From NCBI RefSeq assembly GCF_029846115.1, contig NZ_JARVZZ010000001.1, positions 310,001-374,000 on the forward strand: DNA of 64,000 nt, given 5' to 3'. The notes under the pieces are model-generated. The model ran no database searches. It was not told where the DNA came from and saw only the letters and a list, made by a program, of their open reading frames with translations. This DNA comes from Serratia marcescens (lineage in GTDB: Bacteria; Pseudomonadota; Gammaproteobacteria; Enterobacterales; Enterobacteriaceae). Both the position numbers and the translations under genes were made by a program. Positions 52,938-60,772 of the stretch are shown here, piece after piece (the stretch's first letter is position 1; every line of letters starts with the position of its first letter).

Positions 52938-53237
52938 TCATCCCCGGTGATGGGCCGGTTCGCCGCTGCTTTCGCGGATATTGAAACGCAGGCTGCCTTC
53001 CAGCTCTTCTTCCGCCTCTTCAAACAGCAGAATGATCGCGCCGAAACGACGCTTGCTGCGGGCATTCAGGTGAGTGAACTCGATTTCCACCGGCAGGCCG
53101 ATATCGCCGGTCACCACGTCCCACAGCGCGTCGAGGTTGGCGCCGAACCCCTCGTCCAGCGCAAACTTGTGCGCGAAATCGCGGTAGAAGGTCGGCACAT
53201 CCTGGATCTGTTCAAAATCAAACTCTACTTTTGCCAT
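52938..53237 (-). CDS. yhcO: Barstar-family ribonuclease inhibitor (YhcO-like)
   Basis: Cytoplasmic inhibitor expected to neutralise the barnase-like RNase encoded just upstream. The 99-residue protein has the barstar motif NLDALWDVVTG, with Asp36 and Asp40 at the positions of barstar Asp35 and Asp39 that contact the RNase active site. Its start follows the RNase stop by 5 bases, with GGAG as ribosome site. It corresponds by position (next to aaeB) and sequence to E. coli YhcO. A C-terminal extension (about eight residues, SSGEPAHHRG) is longer than in E. coli. Confidence 0.92.
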   Translation of the reverse strand: MAKVEFDFEQIQDVPTFYRDFAHKFALDEGFGANLDALWDVVTGDIGLPVEIEFTHLNARSKRRFGAIILLFEEAEEELEGSLRFNIRESSGEPAHHRG

Positions 53238-53242
53238 CAAAC

Positions 53243-53710
53243 TCACTCCACACGAATGAAGTTTTTGTAATGGTCGCGCGTGACGAAGATCAGACCGTCG
53301 CTCGAATACAGCAGGCGATCGGCGCCGCGCCGGCCACACTGGTAATTGATGTCCGCTTCGCGCCAGACTCGGCCGCCGGCACTCGGCAGTTGCCCTTCAC
53401 GGTTAGAGAATCGATCGCCGCCAATCGCCTTGCCCGGCAATACCGCACAGAGGTTGCCTGAACGCGGGTCCCAACCCTGCTCGCGCGCCTGCTTCTTGGT
53501 GACGTAATAGTCCGGCAGCCGCTGATGCTGCTGCAGGTAACTCACCACCGTTTGCTGCTGCGTAAGCCGATCGATGCTCTGCTGCTGCCCCGCCGGCGCC
53601 TGCACCACCGCCGGGTTGCCGCCGATCGCCCGGTGCTCGTTGCCGCGCAGCGCGCTGAAGACGGCGATGACCACGGCGATGACAATCGCCAACAGAATCC
53701 GCTTGTTCAT
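53243..53710 (-). CDS. Exported barnase-like guanyl-preferring ribonuclease
   Basis: Secreted or membrane-anchored RNase of 155 residues. An N-terminal hydrophobic segment (about 5-20) acts as signal or anchor; a Gln-rich spacer follows; the barnase domain covers about residues 50-155. All five catalytic residues are present at exact barnase spacing: Lys72, Glu118 (WREADINY), Arg128, Arg132 and His147 (TRDHYKNF), matching barnase Lys27, Glu73, Arg83, Arg87 and His102. GGDRFSNREGQLP is also kept. The barstar gene follows immediately. A cysteine pair (NLCAV and YQCGR), absent from barnase itself, could form a disulfide. The role (defence, competition or RNA scavenging) is unknown. Confidence 0.92.
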   Translation of the reverse strand: MNKRILLAIVIAVVIAVFSALRGNEHRAIGGNPAVVQAPAGQQQSIDRLTQQQTVVSYLQQHQRLPDYYVTKKQAREQGWDPRSGNLCAVLPGKAIGGDRFSNREGQLPSAGGRVWREADINYQCGRRGADRLLYSSDGLIFVTRDHYKNFIRVE

Positions 53711-53779
53711 GGCATTCCCTGAAATTATGCCGCCGAAGGCGCCGCAGCTCCCCCAGGCTAGTTAGGTATATAGTCGACC

Positions 53780-53837
53780 TGGATGAAACTAATATGACCG
53801 GCACGTCACGTTTTCGCGGCGGCGAGAGTTTCATCCA
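53780..53837. promoter_or_regulatory. 11-base inverted repeat upstream of the RNase gene
   Basis: TGGATGAAACT at 53780-53790 and AGTTTCATCCA at 53827-53837 are perfect inverted copies separated by 36 bases. They lie about 70-127 bases upstream of the RNase start. They may be two operator half-sites or the arms of a long hairpin. Confidence 0.5.
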
Positions 53838-53888
53838 TTCATGACAATGATGCCACTTTCCAGCCGTTCTGGCACTCGGAGTCTCTCT

Positions 53889-53920
53889 GAAAACGGGCCG
53901 CCTCTTATGAGACGGCCCGC
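53889..53920 (-). terminator. aaeXAB operon terminator
   Basis: CGGGCCG (53894-53900) and CGGCCCG (53913-53919) with inner CTC/GAG pairing form a stem. On the minus strand it is followed by TTTTC. It lies about 70 bases after the aaeB stop. Confidence 0.75.
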
Positions 53921-53990
53921 CGTACCAGGCGCTGCTTTCAGTATAGTCGGGGAAGGCGCTGCGCAACGCGGCGCAACAGACGGGAACGCA

Positions 53991-55958
53991 TCAATCGATC
54001 AAGGCGTGGCGATAGCGATGCAGCATGTCGGCCAGGCGTTTCACCGGCCCGGTGACGCTGAGCGGCGCCTGATTGTCCACCAGCTTCTGCTGGTACTCAT
54101 TCATCTCACCCAGCAAGCGATCATAGTAATAGGCACGCTTGACGTCGTTCTTGGCGGAAACCACCCGATCGGCGGTGCTGCGGATCTGGCGGTGGAAGGC
54201 CGACAGCTCTTCGCTGACCGGAATTTCCGCCCGCTGCATGCGCTGGTGGGCGATGATCAGGTTCAGCGCCAGGCGATACTTGGCGATGTCGTTCGGAAAC
54301 ATCATCAGCAGCTGGTTAAGCTGCTGATACAGCGCAGGCAGGTGGTTTTGCCGACGGCGCGCCGCCTTGGTGGTCAGCGCCGACACCGCGCTGCTGACGA
54401 ACTGGTTGAGCAACGTGCGGCCGGTGCGCTCGCGCGAATTGTCGCGGATCAGCAGCAGCACCATCAGCCCGACGCAGCTGCCGAGGAACTGACCGAGCGC
54501 CCCGTCGAGAAACTGGGTGACGTTGAACTCCATCGGATTGCTCAGCACCAGAATGTTGATCGTCCCCGCCAACAGCCCCAGCGAACCGAGCCGCCGCTTC
54601 TGCACCTCGATGCCGATGAAAAACGCCAGCAGGCCGAGGCTGAGACACAGCAGCAAAATGCTCTGCTGCGTCGCCGGCAGGATCACCATGAAGAACAGGG
54701 AACCGACCGGGATCGCCGCCAGCATGCCCAGCACGAAATCCATCGCCACCATGCGCGGCGCCGGGGTGCGCATCGCCAGCGAGGTGATCACCGCGATGAT
54801 CACCATAAAACCGCTGCCGGACGTCCAGCCGGTCCACAGCCACAGCAGGCTGCCGAACGCCGTCGCCACAAAGGTGCGCAGGCCGTTGATCATCGCGTGA
54901 TGCCCTTCCGCCGAGGTCGGCTTGACCACGGTTTCAGTGCTCAACACGCCCTCTTCCACCGCGCTGATGCTGCCGTTGGTGTGTACGCCCTTCGACAGCA
55001 GCAGGTAGCGCGTCGCCGCGCCGACCCAGCCGGTGAGGGTCGGCAGCGTTTCCTCGGAGCGATGCGTGGTCAGCACCTGGCGCAACAGCTTCATGCGCTT
55101 GTGGATCTCCTGCGGGTTTTCCGCCGGCACCATCAGTTGCTCCCGCAGGCTCGCTTGCAGCGCATCCGGGTGATTCAGCAGGATCAAATAGGTTTCGCAG
55201 GCCTGGGTGATCAGCGTCAGCGACAGGGTATGCAGCGCTTTTACCCGGCGGTTGACCTTCTGCCAGCGCGAGGACTCCATCATCAGGTTGTTGCGCATGC
55301 CATCCAGCGCCGTAGTGCTCTTGACCAGATTGCTCCAGGCGCGGTCAATATCCTCTTTGTCGGCGTTGCTGATGCACATCTGCATCAGCCGGTATTGATC
55401 CACCAGCAACTGATCCACCGCCCGATCGATGTCCTGCTTGATCGAACGCGGCGAGAACAGCAGATCCGCCAACACGGCGCTGACGATGCCCAGCACGATC
55501 TCGCTGCAACGCTCGATGGCGAACTGCGGCGCTTCCAGCAGATGAGACTCGCTGGTGGCAACCGTCACGATGATGATCAGCGCGGTATACCCGGCCAGCC
55601 CCCAGGCATAGGAGTTCTCCACCTTGATCAGCGAAGAGAGCCAGGTGCAGAAACCGGCCCAGATGCAGCACAGCAGCAGCATCACCACCGGCGCGCGGGC
55701 GGTGGTGATGATAATGAGCAGGCCGACGAAGCACCCGATAAAGGTGCCGATGATGCGCAGCCAACCGCGGTGGCGGATGGCGCCGGAGAAGGGTTCACCG
55801 CCGGCGGCAAAAGCCGGGCCGGCGGCGACGATGGCGGCGGTCATCGCCGACCAGCGCGGAGTTTCCAGGTTGAGATGGAAGCCGACGAACAGCGCAAACA
55901 CAATCGCGAAGCTGAGTTTGAAGGCAAATCTCAGCCGGATAAAGGTTGGGCTACTCAT
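53991..55958 (-). CDS. aaeB: p-Hydroxybenzoic acid efflux pump subunit AaeB
   Basis: Inner-membrane efflux protein for aromatic carboxylic acids, FUSC family. The 655-residue protein has the same length as in E. coli, with two membrane halves (about residues 10-170 and 370-530) each followed by a cytoplasmic helical region. Its start overlaps the aaeA stop by one base, so it is coupled to the membrane-fusion partner. Confidence 0.95.
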   Translation of the reverse strand: MSSPTFIRLRFAFKLSFAIVFALFVGFHLNLETPRWSAMTAAIVAAGPAFAAGGEPFSGAIRHRGWLRIIGTFIGCFVGLLIIITTARAPVVMLLLCCIWAGFCTWLSSLIKVENSYAWGLAGYTALIIIVTVATSESHLLEAPQFAIERCSEIVLGIVSAVLADLLFSPRSIKQDIDRAVDQLLVDQYRLMQMCISNADKEDIDRAWSNLVKSTTALDGMRNNLMMESSRWQKVNRRVKALHTLSLTLITQACETYLILLNHPDALQASLREQLMVPAENPQEIHKRMKLLRQVLTTHRSEETLPTLTGWVGAATRYLLLSKGVHTNGSISAVEEGVLSTETVVKPTSAEGHHAMINGLRTFVATAFGSLLWLWTGWTSGSGFMVIIAVITSLAMRTPAPRMVAMDFVLGMLAAIPVGSLFFMVILPATQQSILLLCLSLGLLAFFIGIEVQKRRLGSLGLLAGTINILVLSNPMEFNVTQFLDGALGQFLGSCVGLMVLLLIRDNSRERTGRTLLNQFVSSAVSALTTKAARRRQNHLPALYQQLNQLLMMFPNDIAKYRLALNLIIAHQRMQRAEIPVSEELSAFHRQIRSTADRVVSAKNDVKRAYYYDRLLGEMNEYQQKLVDNQAPLSVTGPVKRLADMLHRYRHALID

Positions 55959-56893
55959 TAGCCGAACTCACGCAGCCGGTGCATCAGGCGCACAAAAGGC
56001 GAGCCGCTGTCGGCATTGCGATCGTTCTTGCCGACGATCACCACGGTGGCGGTGGTACCGGCCGGGTACGGATGCTGTTGGTCCTTGGCGTCCAGCAGGA
56101 TCTTCACCGGCACGCGCTGCGCCAGGCGCACCCACTCCAGGTTGCTGTCGATCGAGGCCAATCCTTTGTTGTTAACCGTGCTGCTGCTGTTGTTTACCGC
56201 CGCCGCCACGCTGTCGACGGTGCCATGCATGATGCGATTGCTGCCGAGCGGGGTGATCTCCGCGCGGTCGCCCTTATTCAGGCCGGTCAGCTTGGTTTCT
56301 TCCAGATAGGCCAGGATGTAGAAGGAGTCTTTCTTCACCAGCGCCACCGCCACCGAGCCGCGGGTGATGTATTCGCCGGCGTGGACGTTGAGGTTGGTGA
56401 TCCAGCCATCGGCCGGGGCACGCACCGTGGTGCGCTCCAGATCCAGCTGCGCCAGCTCACGCGCCGCCACGGCCTTCGCCAGCTGGTGCTGCACGGTCTG
56501 CAGCGAGTTGTTCGACTGGTCGATTTCTTCCTGCGACATCGCCTGCACGCCCAACTTCACGCGGCGGCCGGCCTCACGCCGTTTTTCCGCCGCCAGCGTT
56601 TGATAGTAGGCGACGTCGGCACCGGCCTCCGCCAGCGCCTGCTCATAGCGCGGCCGATCGACCACGAACAGCACCTGCCCTTTCTTCACCAGTTGGTTGT
56701 CCACCACCGGCACGTCGGTCAGCAGGCCACTGACGTCCGGCGCGATCGCCACCACGTCGGCGGTGAACTTGGCGTCACGCGTCCACGGCGACTCGGTGTA
56801 GAACACCCAGGCCTTGAACACCGCAACGATGCCCAGCAGCACAAGAATCAAAGTGATCGCGATTCGGGTTATTTTTATCGAAAAATTTTTCAC
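55958..56893 (-). CDS. aaeA: p-Hydroxybenzoic acid efflux membrane-fusion subunit AaeA
   Basis: Periplasmic adaptor of the Aae efflux pump. The 311-residue protein has one N-terminal membrane helix (about 10-28), a biotinyl-lipoyl-like barrel hybrid ([36 protein letters not shown]) and a helical hairpin between. The start is GTG at 56893: GAGG lies five bases upstream and the length then matches E. coli (310 aa). A TTG five codons further upstream is possible but less likely. Confidence 0.93.
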   Translation of the reverse strand: MKNFSIKITRIAITLILVLLGIVAVFKAWVFYTESPWTRDAKFTADVVAIAPDVSGLLTDVPVVDNQLVKKGQVLFVVDRPRYEQALAEAGADVAYYQTLAAEKRREAGRRVKLGVQAMSQEEIDQSNNSLQTVQHQLAKAVAARELAQLDLERTTVRAPADGWITNLNVHAGEYITRGSVAVALVKKDSFYILAYLEETKLTGLNKGDRAEITPLGSNRIMHGTVDSVAAAVNNSSSTVNNKGLASIDSNLEWVRLAQRVPVKILLDAKDQQHPYPAGTTATVVIVGKNDRNADSGSPFVRLMHRLREFG

Positions 56894-56900
56894 AGCGACC

Positions 56901-57104
56901 TCAAACAAAAAGACATGAAATCAGATAAAACAAGCAGCAATACAGCGCGGTATTAAACAGCGCCGGATGCCAGACAAAATCGTAAATCCCCGTCGGCTGC
57001 AGCAGGCGGCGCAAGAGAAAAAACAGCGCCAGCGACACCAGCAGCTCGAAAAACACCGGCGGAAACGACAGTCCGAAGATGACCATAACCGGAAGCAAAC
57101 TCAT
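56901..57104 (-). CDS. aaeX: Small membrane protein AaeX (DUF1656)
   Basis: Two-helix inner-membrane protein of 67 residues that accompanies aaeAB; its function in efflux is not defined. The sequence is close to E. coli AaeX, including [15 protein letters not shown] and [19 protein letters not shown]. The start at 57104 gives the family length. First gene of aaeXAB, 7 bases before aaeA. Confidence 0.93.
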   Translation of the reverse strand: MSLLPVMVIFGLSFPPVFFELLVSLALFFLLRRLLQPTGIYDFVWHPALFNTALYCCLFYLISCLFV

Positions 57105-57418
57105 CAATTTTTCCTTATTGTTCACTGCGCCGGGGAAAGACACATCTCGCCATTCACATTCTCTTTACATTTTAGCGTGCGCGCGCCACAAATCTTGACC
57201 AGACAGCTTGTCCAGGTCACGAACCCGAAAAAAGGTTAAACTTTGGGGCAGACGTCCACGACAGGGATTGCGAGGGTGCCGGAGGAGCGGCAGGATTACG
57301 TCGCCGATCGCTCTCGCACGTTGGTAAGGTCTATTCACCCGACCACGTTATATTAGCCTGCTTACTATCAAGGCATCAACAATCTGTGATCTAAATCACT
57401 TTTAAGCCAGAGTGAATA
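57105..57418. promoter_or_regulatory. aaeX-aaeR divergent control region with CRP-like site
   Basis: In this 314-base gap, TGTGA-TCTAAA-TCACT at 57385-57400 matches CRP half-sites in nine of ten positions; its centre lies about 27 bases before the aaeR start codon. LysR-type T-N11-A operators should lie here because AaeR activates aaeXAB in E. coli when aromatic acids are present, but none was singled out. A basal promoter for aaeX was not resolved. Confidence 0.55.
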
Positions 57419-58330
57419 ATGGAAAGATTAAAACGGATGTCGGTATTCGCCAAAGTGGTTGAGTTCGGGTCGTTTACCGCGGCCGCGCGCCAACTCGACA
57501 TGAGCGTTTCATCGATCAGCCAAACCGTCTCGAAACTGGAAAATGAGCTGCAGGTCAAGCTGTTGAACCGCAGCACGCGCAGCATCGGCCTGACCGAGGC
57601 CGGCAAAATCTACTATCAGGGCTGCCGGCGCATGCTGCACGAAGTCAGCGAAGTGCATGAGCAACTGTATGCGTTTAACAATACCCCCGCCGGCACGCTG
57701 CGCATCGGCAGCTCATCCACCATGGCGCAAAACGTGCTGGCGAACATGACCGCCGAGATGATGAAAGAGTACCCGGGCCTGACGGTCAACCTGGTGACCG
57801 GCATTCCGGCGCCGGATCTGATCACCGACGGATTGGATCTGGTGATCCGCACCGGCGCGCTGCAGGACTCCAGCCTGTTCTCCCGCCGCCTGGGGCAGAT
57901 GCCGATGGTGGTGTGCGCCGCCAAAAGCTACCTCAGCCAGCACGGCACGCCGCAGAAGCCGAGCGACATGGTCAACTTTTCCTGGCTGGAGTACAGCGTG
58001 CGGCCCGACAGCGAATTTGAACTGATGTCGCCGGAGGGCATCACCACGCGCATTTCACCGCAGGGGCGCTTCGTCACCAACGACTCTTCCACCATGATCC
58101 GTTGGCTGAAAAACGGCGCCGGCATCGCCTACGCCCCGCTGATGTGGGTGATCGAAGAGATCAACCGCGGCGAGATCGAGATCCTGTTCAAAAGCTATCA
58201 TTCGGATCCGCGGCCGATCTATGCGCTCTATACCGAGAAGGACAAACTGCCGCTTAAGGTGCAGGTATGCATCAACTACCTAACCGACTATTTCGAACGC
58301 GTGGCGGCGGTCTATCAGGGTTATCGCTGA
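57419..58330 (+). CDS. aaeR: LysR-family activator AaeR
   Basis: LysR-type regulator of the aaeXAB efflux operon, responding to aromatic carboxylic acids. The 303-residue protein has an N-terminal winged HTH (MERLKRMSVFAKVVEFGSF; LDMSVSSISQTVSKLE) and a periplasmic-binding-like effector domain (about 90-295). Divergent from aaeX. Its stop overlaps by 10 bases the end of the convergent membrane-protein gene at 58321-58665. Confidence 0.94.
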   Translation: MERLKRMSVFAKVVEFGSFTAAARQLDMSVSSISQTVSKLENELQVKLLNRSTRSIGLTEAGKIYYQGCRRMLHEVSEVHEQLYAFNNTPAGTLRIGSSSTMAQNVLANMTAEMMKEYPGLTVNLVTGIPAPDLITDGLDLVIRTGALQDSSLFSRRLGQMPMVVCAAKSYLSQHGTPQKPSDMVNFSWLEYSVRPDSEFELMSPEGITTRISPQGRFVTNDSSTMIRWLKNGAGIAYAPLMWVIEEINRGEIEILFKSYHSDPRPIYALYTEKDKLPLKVQVCINYLTDYFERVAAVYQGYR

Positions 58331-58665
58331 GCGGCGCTCAAATAGCGGTGCGCCAGCGCGCCCAGCAGTATCAGAGCCAGCATGCCGAGGCCCCACAGCA
58401 GCCAGACGGCGTAGCCCGCCCAGTTCAGCAGCAGAGGAAAATAGCTCGCCAGACCGCTGCCCAGCTGTTTCAGCCACGGCAGCCAGGCATCCAGCACCGT
58501 CTGCGGTACCAAACTCAGCACACCGCTCACCGGCAACGATGCACTGCCAGCTGCGTCCGCCAGCGCCGGGAGCCAGGTCAGCACGCCGGCCACGCCCCAG
58601 GCCAGCAGCGTCCATAGCGCCATGGTGCCCAGCAGCAGCGCGAGTGTCCAACCGCCCCGGTTCAT
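58321..58665 (-). CDS. Small membrane protein of unknown function
   Basis: Product of 114 residues with a hydrophobic N-terminal helix (LALLLGTMALWTLLAWGVAG), a central hydrophobic region and a C-terminal helix (LLWGLGMLALILLGALAHRYL). I do not recognise a family. The start at 58665 overlaps the stop of the zinc-ribbon gene by four bases, so the two are coupled. The frame in the other register (58280-58681) is a shadow, because only this one is hydrophobic and coupled. It ends inside the aaeR 3' end on the opposite strand. Confidence 0.72.
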   Translation of the reverse strand: MNRGGWTLALLLGTMALWTLLAWGVAGVLTWLPALADAAGSASLPVSGVLSLVPQTVLDAWLPWLKQLGSGLASYFPLLLNWAGYAVWLLWGLGMLALILLGALAHRYLSAAQR

Positions 58666-58937
58666 GGCACACCGCCGCCACACTGCGAGCAAAAGCGGCT
58701 GCCCGGCGGCAGCGGCGCGGCGCACTGGCCGCAGGTGGCGCTCAGCGCGGCAAACGGCTGGCCGCAGCGATGGCAATAACGTGCGTCCGATTTATTCACC
58801 GCCTGGCATTTCGGGCACTGCGGCCCCGGCTCGCCATGCTGGTTATAGCGGTTGCCATGATGCCCGCCGCGGTGACCCGCGCGCTGATGACCGCCGTTAA
58901 TACCGCCCTGCCCCAACAACCTTTTCAGTAAGCTCAT
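58662..58937 (-). CDS. Double zinc-ribbon protein
   Basis: Protein of 91 residues. A short N-terminal helix (MSLLKRLLGQGGING) and a Gly/His/Arg-rich segment precede two CxxC...CxxC zinc ribbons: CPKC...CHRC and CGQC...CSQC (about residues 44-90). The His-rich stretch (GHQRAGHRGGHHGNRYNQH, about 18-36) may bind metal. GAGGTGGG sits just before the start. It forms a two-gene operon with the membrane protein. A MerR-type promoter precedes it, so metal or redox stress control is plausible. Function unknown. Confidence 0.78.
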   Translation of the reverse strand: MSLLKRLLGQGGINGGHQRAGHRGGHHGNRYNQHGEPGPQCPKCQAVNKSDARYCHRCGQPFAALSATCGQCAAPLPPGSRFCSQCGGGVP

Positions 58938-58971
58938 CCCACCTCTCCTCTGTGCATTAACGCTGAAGCTC

Positions 58972-59003
58972 ACTGTAAACCCTGGAGCAAACTCCAGGGT
59001 AAA
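58972..59003 (-). promoter_or_regulatory. MerR-family-type promoter/operator for the zinc-ribbon operon
   Basis: On the minus strand TTTACC (59003-58998) and TACAGT (58977-58972) are separated by exactly 20 bases. The overlong spacer holds a perfect dyad, ACCCTGGAG-N4-CTCCAGGGT on the plus strand (58979-59000). A 19-20 base spacer filled by a dyad is the hallmark of MerR-regulated promoters, and the core CTGGAG...CTCCAG resembles ZntR-type boxes. The start would be near 58965, about 28 bases before the zinc-ribbon gene. Confidence 0.7.
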
Positions 59004-59144
59004 GCCCGGCGAGCAGGATTTACGTTTCATTACATCGTAAAAGTGGCAAGGCTTTGATGCCGTTAACAAAAGCACCATCGGCATTATCCCACGCCGCCGC
59101 GCTGCGTTATGCTGCGGGAACCTCTCCCTGCATCAGGAATAACC

Positions 59145-60086
59145 ATGAAAAAAATCATACTGGACTGTGACCCGGGGCATGACGACGCCATCGCCCTGTT
59201 GCTGGCCTGGGGCAATCCGCAGATCGACCTGCTGGCGGTCACCACCGTGGTGGGTAACCAGACGTTGGACAAAGTGACGCGCAACGCGCTGGCGGTGGCG
59301 CGCATCGCCAATATCACCGGCGTACCCTTCGCCGCCGGCTGCCCGCGTCCGCTGGTGCGCAATATCGAAGTGGCGCCCGACATTCACGGCGATTCCGGCC
59401 TCGATGGCCCGGTGCTGCCGGAACCCCACCTGCAGCTGGACTCGCGCCATGCGGTAGATCTGATCATCGAGACCGTGATGGCCCATCCACCCGGCAGCGT
59501 GACGCTGGTGCCGACCGGCGGCCTGACCAATATCGCCATGGCGGTGCGTAAAGAGCCGCGCATTGCCGAACGGGTCAAGGAAGTGGTGCTGATGGGCGGC
59601 GGCTATCATGTGGGCAACTGGAGCGCGGTAGCGGAGTTCAATATCAAAATCGATCCCGAGGCGGCGCACATCGTGTTTAACGAAAAATGGCCGCTGACCA
59701 TGGTCGGGCTGGATCTCACTCACCAGGCTTTGGCCACGCCGGCAGTCTGCGAGCGCATCGCCGCCCTCGGCACCCGGCCGGCCACCTTCGTCGGCGAACT
59801 GCTGGCATTCTTTGGCCGTATGTACCAGCAGGCGCAGGGCTTCAGCGCCCCACCGGTACACGATCCTTGCGCCGTCGCCTACGTAATCGATCCGAGCGTG
59901 ATGACGGTACGCAAAGCGCCGGTGGATATCGAACTGACCGGCACCCTGACGCTGGGCATGACGGTCGCGGACTTCCGCGCGCCGCCGCCGCCGGACTGCC
60001 ACACCCAGGTCGCGGTCAAACTGGATCAGGATAAATTCTGGGATCTGGTGGTAGATGCGCTGGAGCGGATTGGCGAAGTGGAGTGA
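59145..60086 (+). CDS. Inosine/uridine-preferring nucleoside hydrolase
   Basis: Calcium-dependent ribonucleoside hydrolase of 313 residues, releasing ribose and free base for salvage. The Ca-binding aspartate motif ILDCDPGHDDAIAL is at residues 5-18. VLMGGGYHVGNWSAVAEFNI and the C-terminal VHDPCAVAYVIDP with the active-site His are also present. It is between E. coli RihA and RihB in similarity, so the paralogue is not named. The start at 59145 has AGGA seven bases upstream. Confidence 0.92.
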   Translation: MKKIILDCDPGHDDAIALLLAWGNPQIDLLAVTTVVGNQTLDKVTRNALAVARIANITGVPFAAGCPRPLVRNIEVAPDIHGDSGLDGPVLPEPHLQLDSRHAVDLIIETVMAHPPGSVTLVPTGGLTNIAMAVRKEPRIAERVKEVVLMGGGYHVGNWSAVAEFNIKIDPEAAHIVFNEKWPLTMVGLDLTHQALATPAVCERIAALGTRPATFVGELLAFFGRMYQQAQGFSAPPVHDPCAVAYVIDPSVMTVRKAPVDIELTGTLTLGMTVADFRAPPPPDCHTQVAVKLDQDKFWDLVVDALERIGEVE

Positions 60087-60102
60087 GAGCGGTGCAGCAT
60101 GA

Positions 60103-60130
60103 ACTAACGCGCTTTTACAAGCGCGTTAGT
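60103..60130. repeat. Perfect 12-base inverted repeat downstream of the nucleoside hydrolase gene
   Basis: ACTAACGCGCTT and AAGCGCGTTAGT pair perfectly around TTAC. No U-tract follows, so it is not a standard terminator, though it may stop or stabilise the upstream transcript. Confidence 0.75.
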
Positions 60131-60772
60131 CCGTCTGGCATCACGGCAACAGGGATAGGCAGACCATCGCTCCGTTATTTCCATAGGCACAGAACAATCT
60201 TAAAAAAATTTACTTTAAAAAAACTTAAAAAAAATCATAAGAACAAGAAGAGTCTTAATAAAAATAAAAAAAGACGTGATAAAGAAAATATGAAATAAAA
60301 TAATGAACGGCGATAAATAAAACCACACCTACCGCACCACCATTGGCAACAACGATTTAACAAGAAAATGCTTACCTCATTGGCTACATCGCCTGCCGAC
60401 CCAGAAGCTCGCTGTCGCAAACACGGCGTTTCATTACGCACAATAAAACTTCAACGAATTGATTTAAATACAAAAATAAAACAAAATATTAAAAATTGAC
60501 TGGAGCAAGATGAATTTGAGAAAATGACAACCCTGCTTTTTTCAAACAAATAAGGCACCCTTTGCAGGCAACTGAAATACGGCTTACCTTTTTATATGAT
60601 TCGCACCACGCTCACAGGGAAAAATTATTTATCGCTTCAACATGAAGCCTTTTCAATTCCCATAAAATATTTTAATCATTGAAGATTCAGCGAATTTAAA
60701 CACCAAAGTAAAGGATAGGGAATAATTAAAATATGCTTTCAATAAACGCTATCAGGCCTTGGCAGGTTAACC
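60131..60772. other. AT-rich intergenic tract before the pglL-like gene
   Basis: These 640 bases contain long A and T runs, densest at 60190-60310 and 60455-60760, in strong contrast to the GC-rich genes around. No credible gene is present; a lysine-rich 71-codon frame at 60083-60298 is a by-product of the A-runs. The tract probably contains the promoter of the next gene and is the kind of sequence bound by H-NS. No mobile-element ends were seen. Confidence 0.65.

Noticed and set aside
53841..55961. A 706-codon open frame antisense to aaeB
   Set aside because: Very rich in His/Gln/Arg with no domain pattern; it exactly shadows aaeB, which is supported by homology and operon context.
58280..58681. 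Alternative 133-codon frame over the small membrane-protein gene
   Set aside because: It is Ala/Gly/Arg-rich without hydrophobic segments and not coupled to the zinc-ribbon gene; the 58321-58665 frame is membrane-like and overlaps by ATGA.
60083..60298. Lysine-rich 71-codon frame in the AT-rich tract
   Set aside because: Its composition follows the A-runs, it has no ribosome site, and its first part overlaps the nucleoside hydrolase end and the palindrome.
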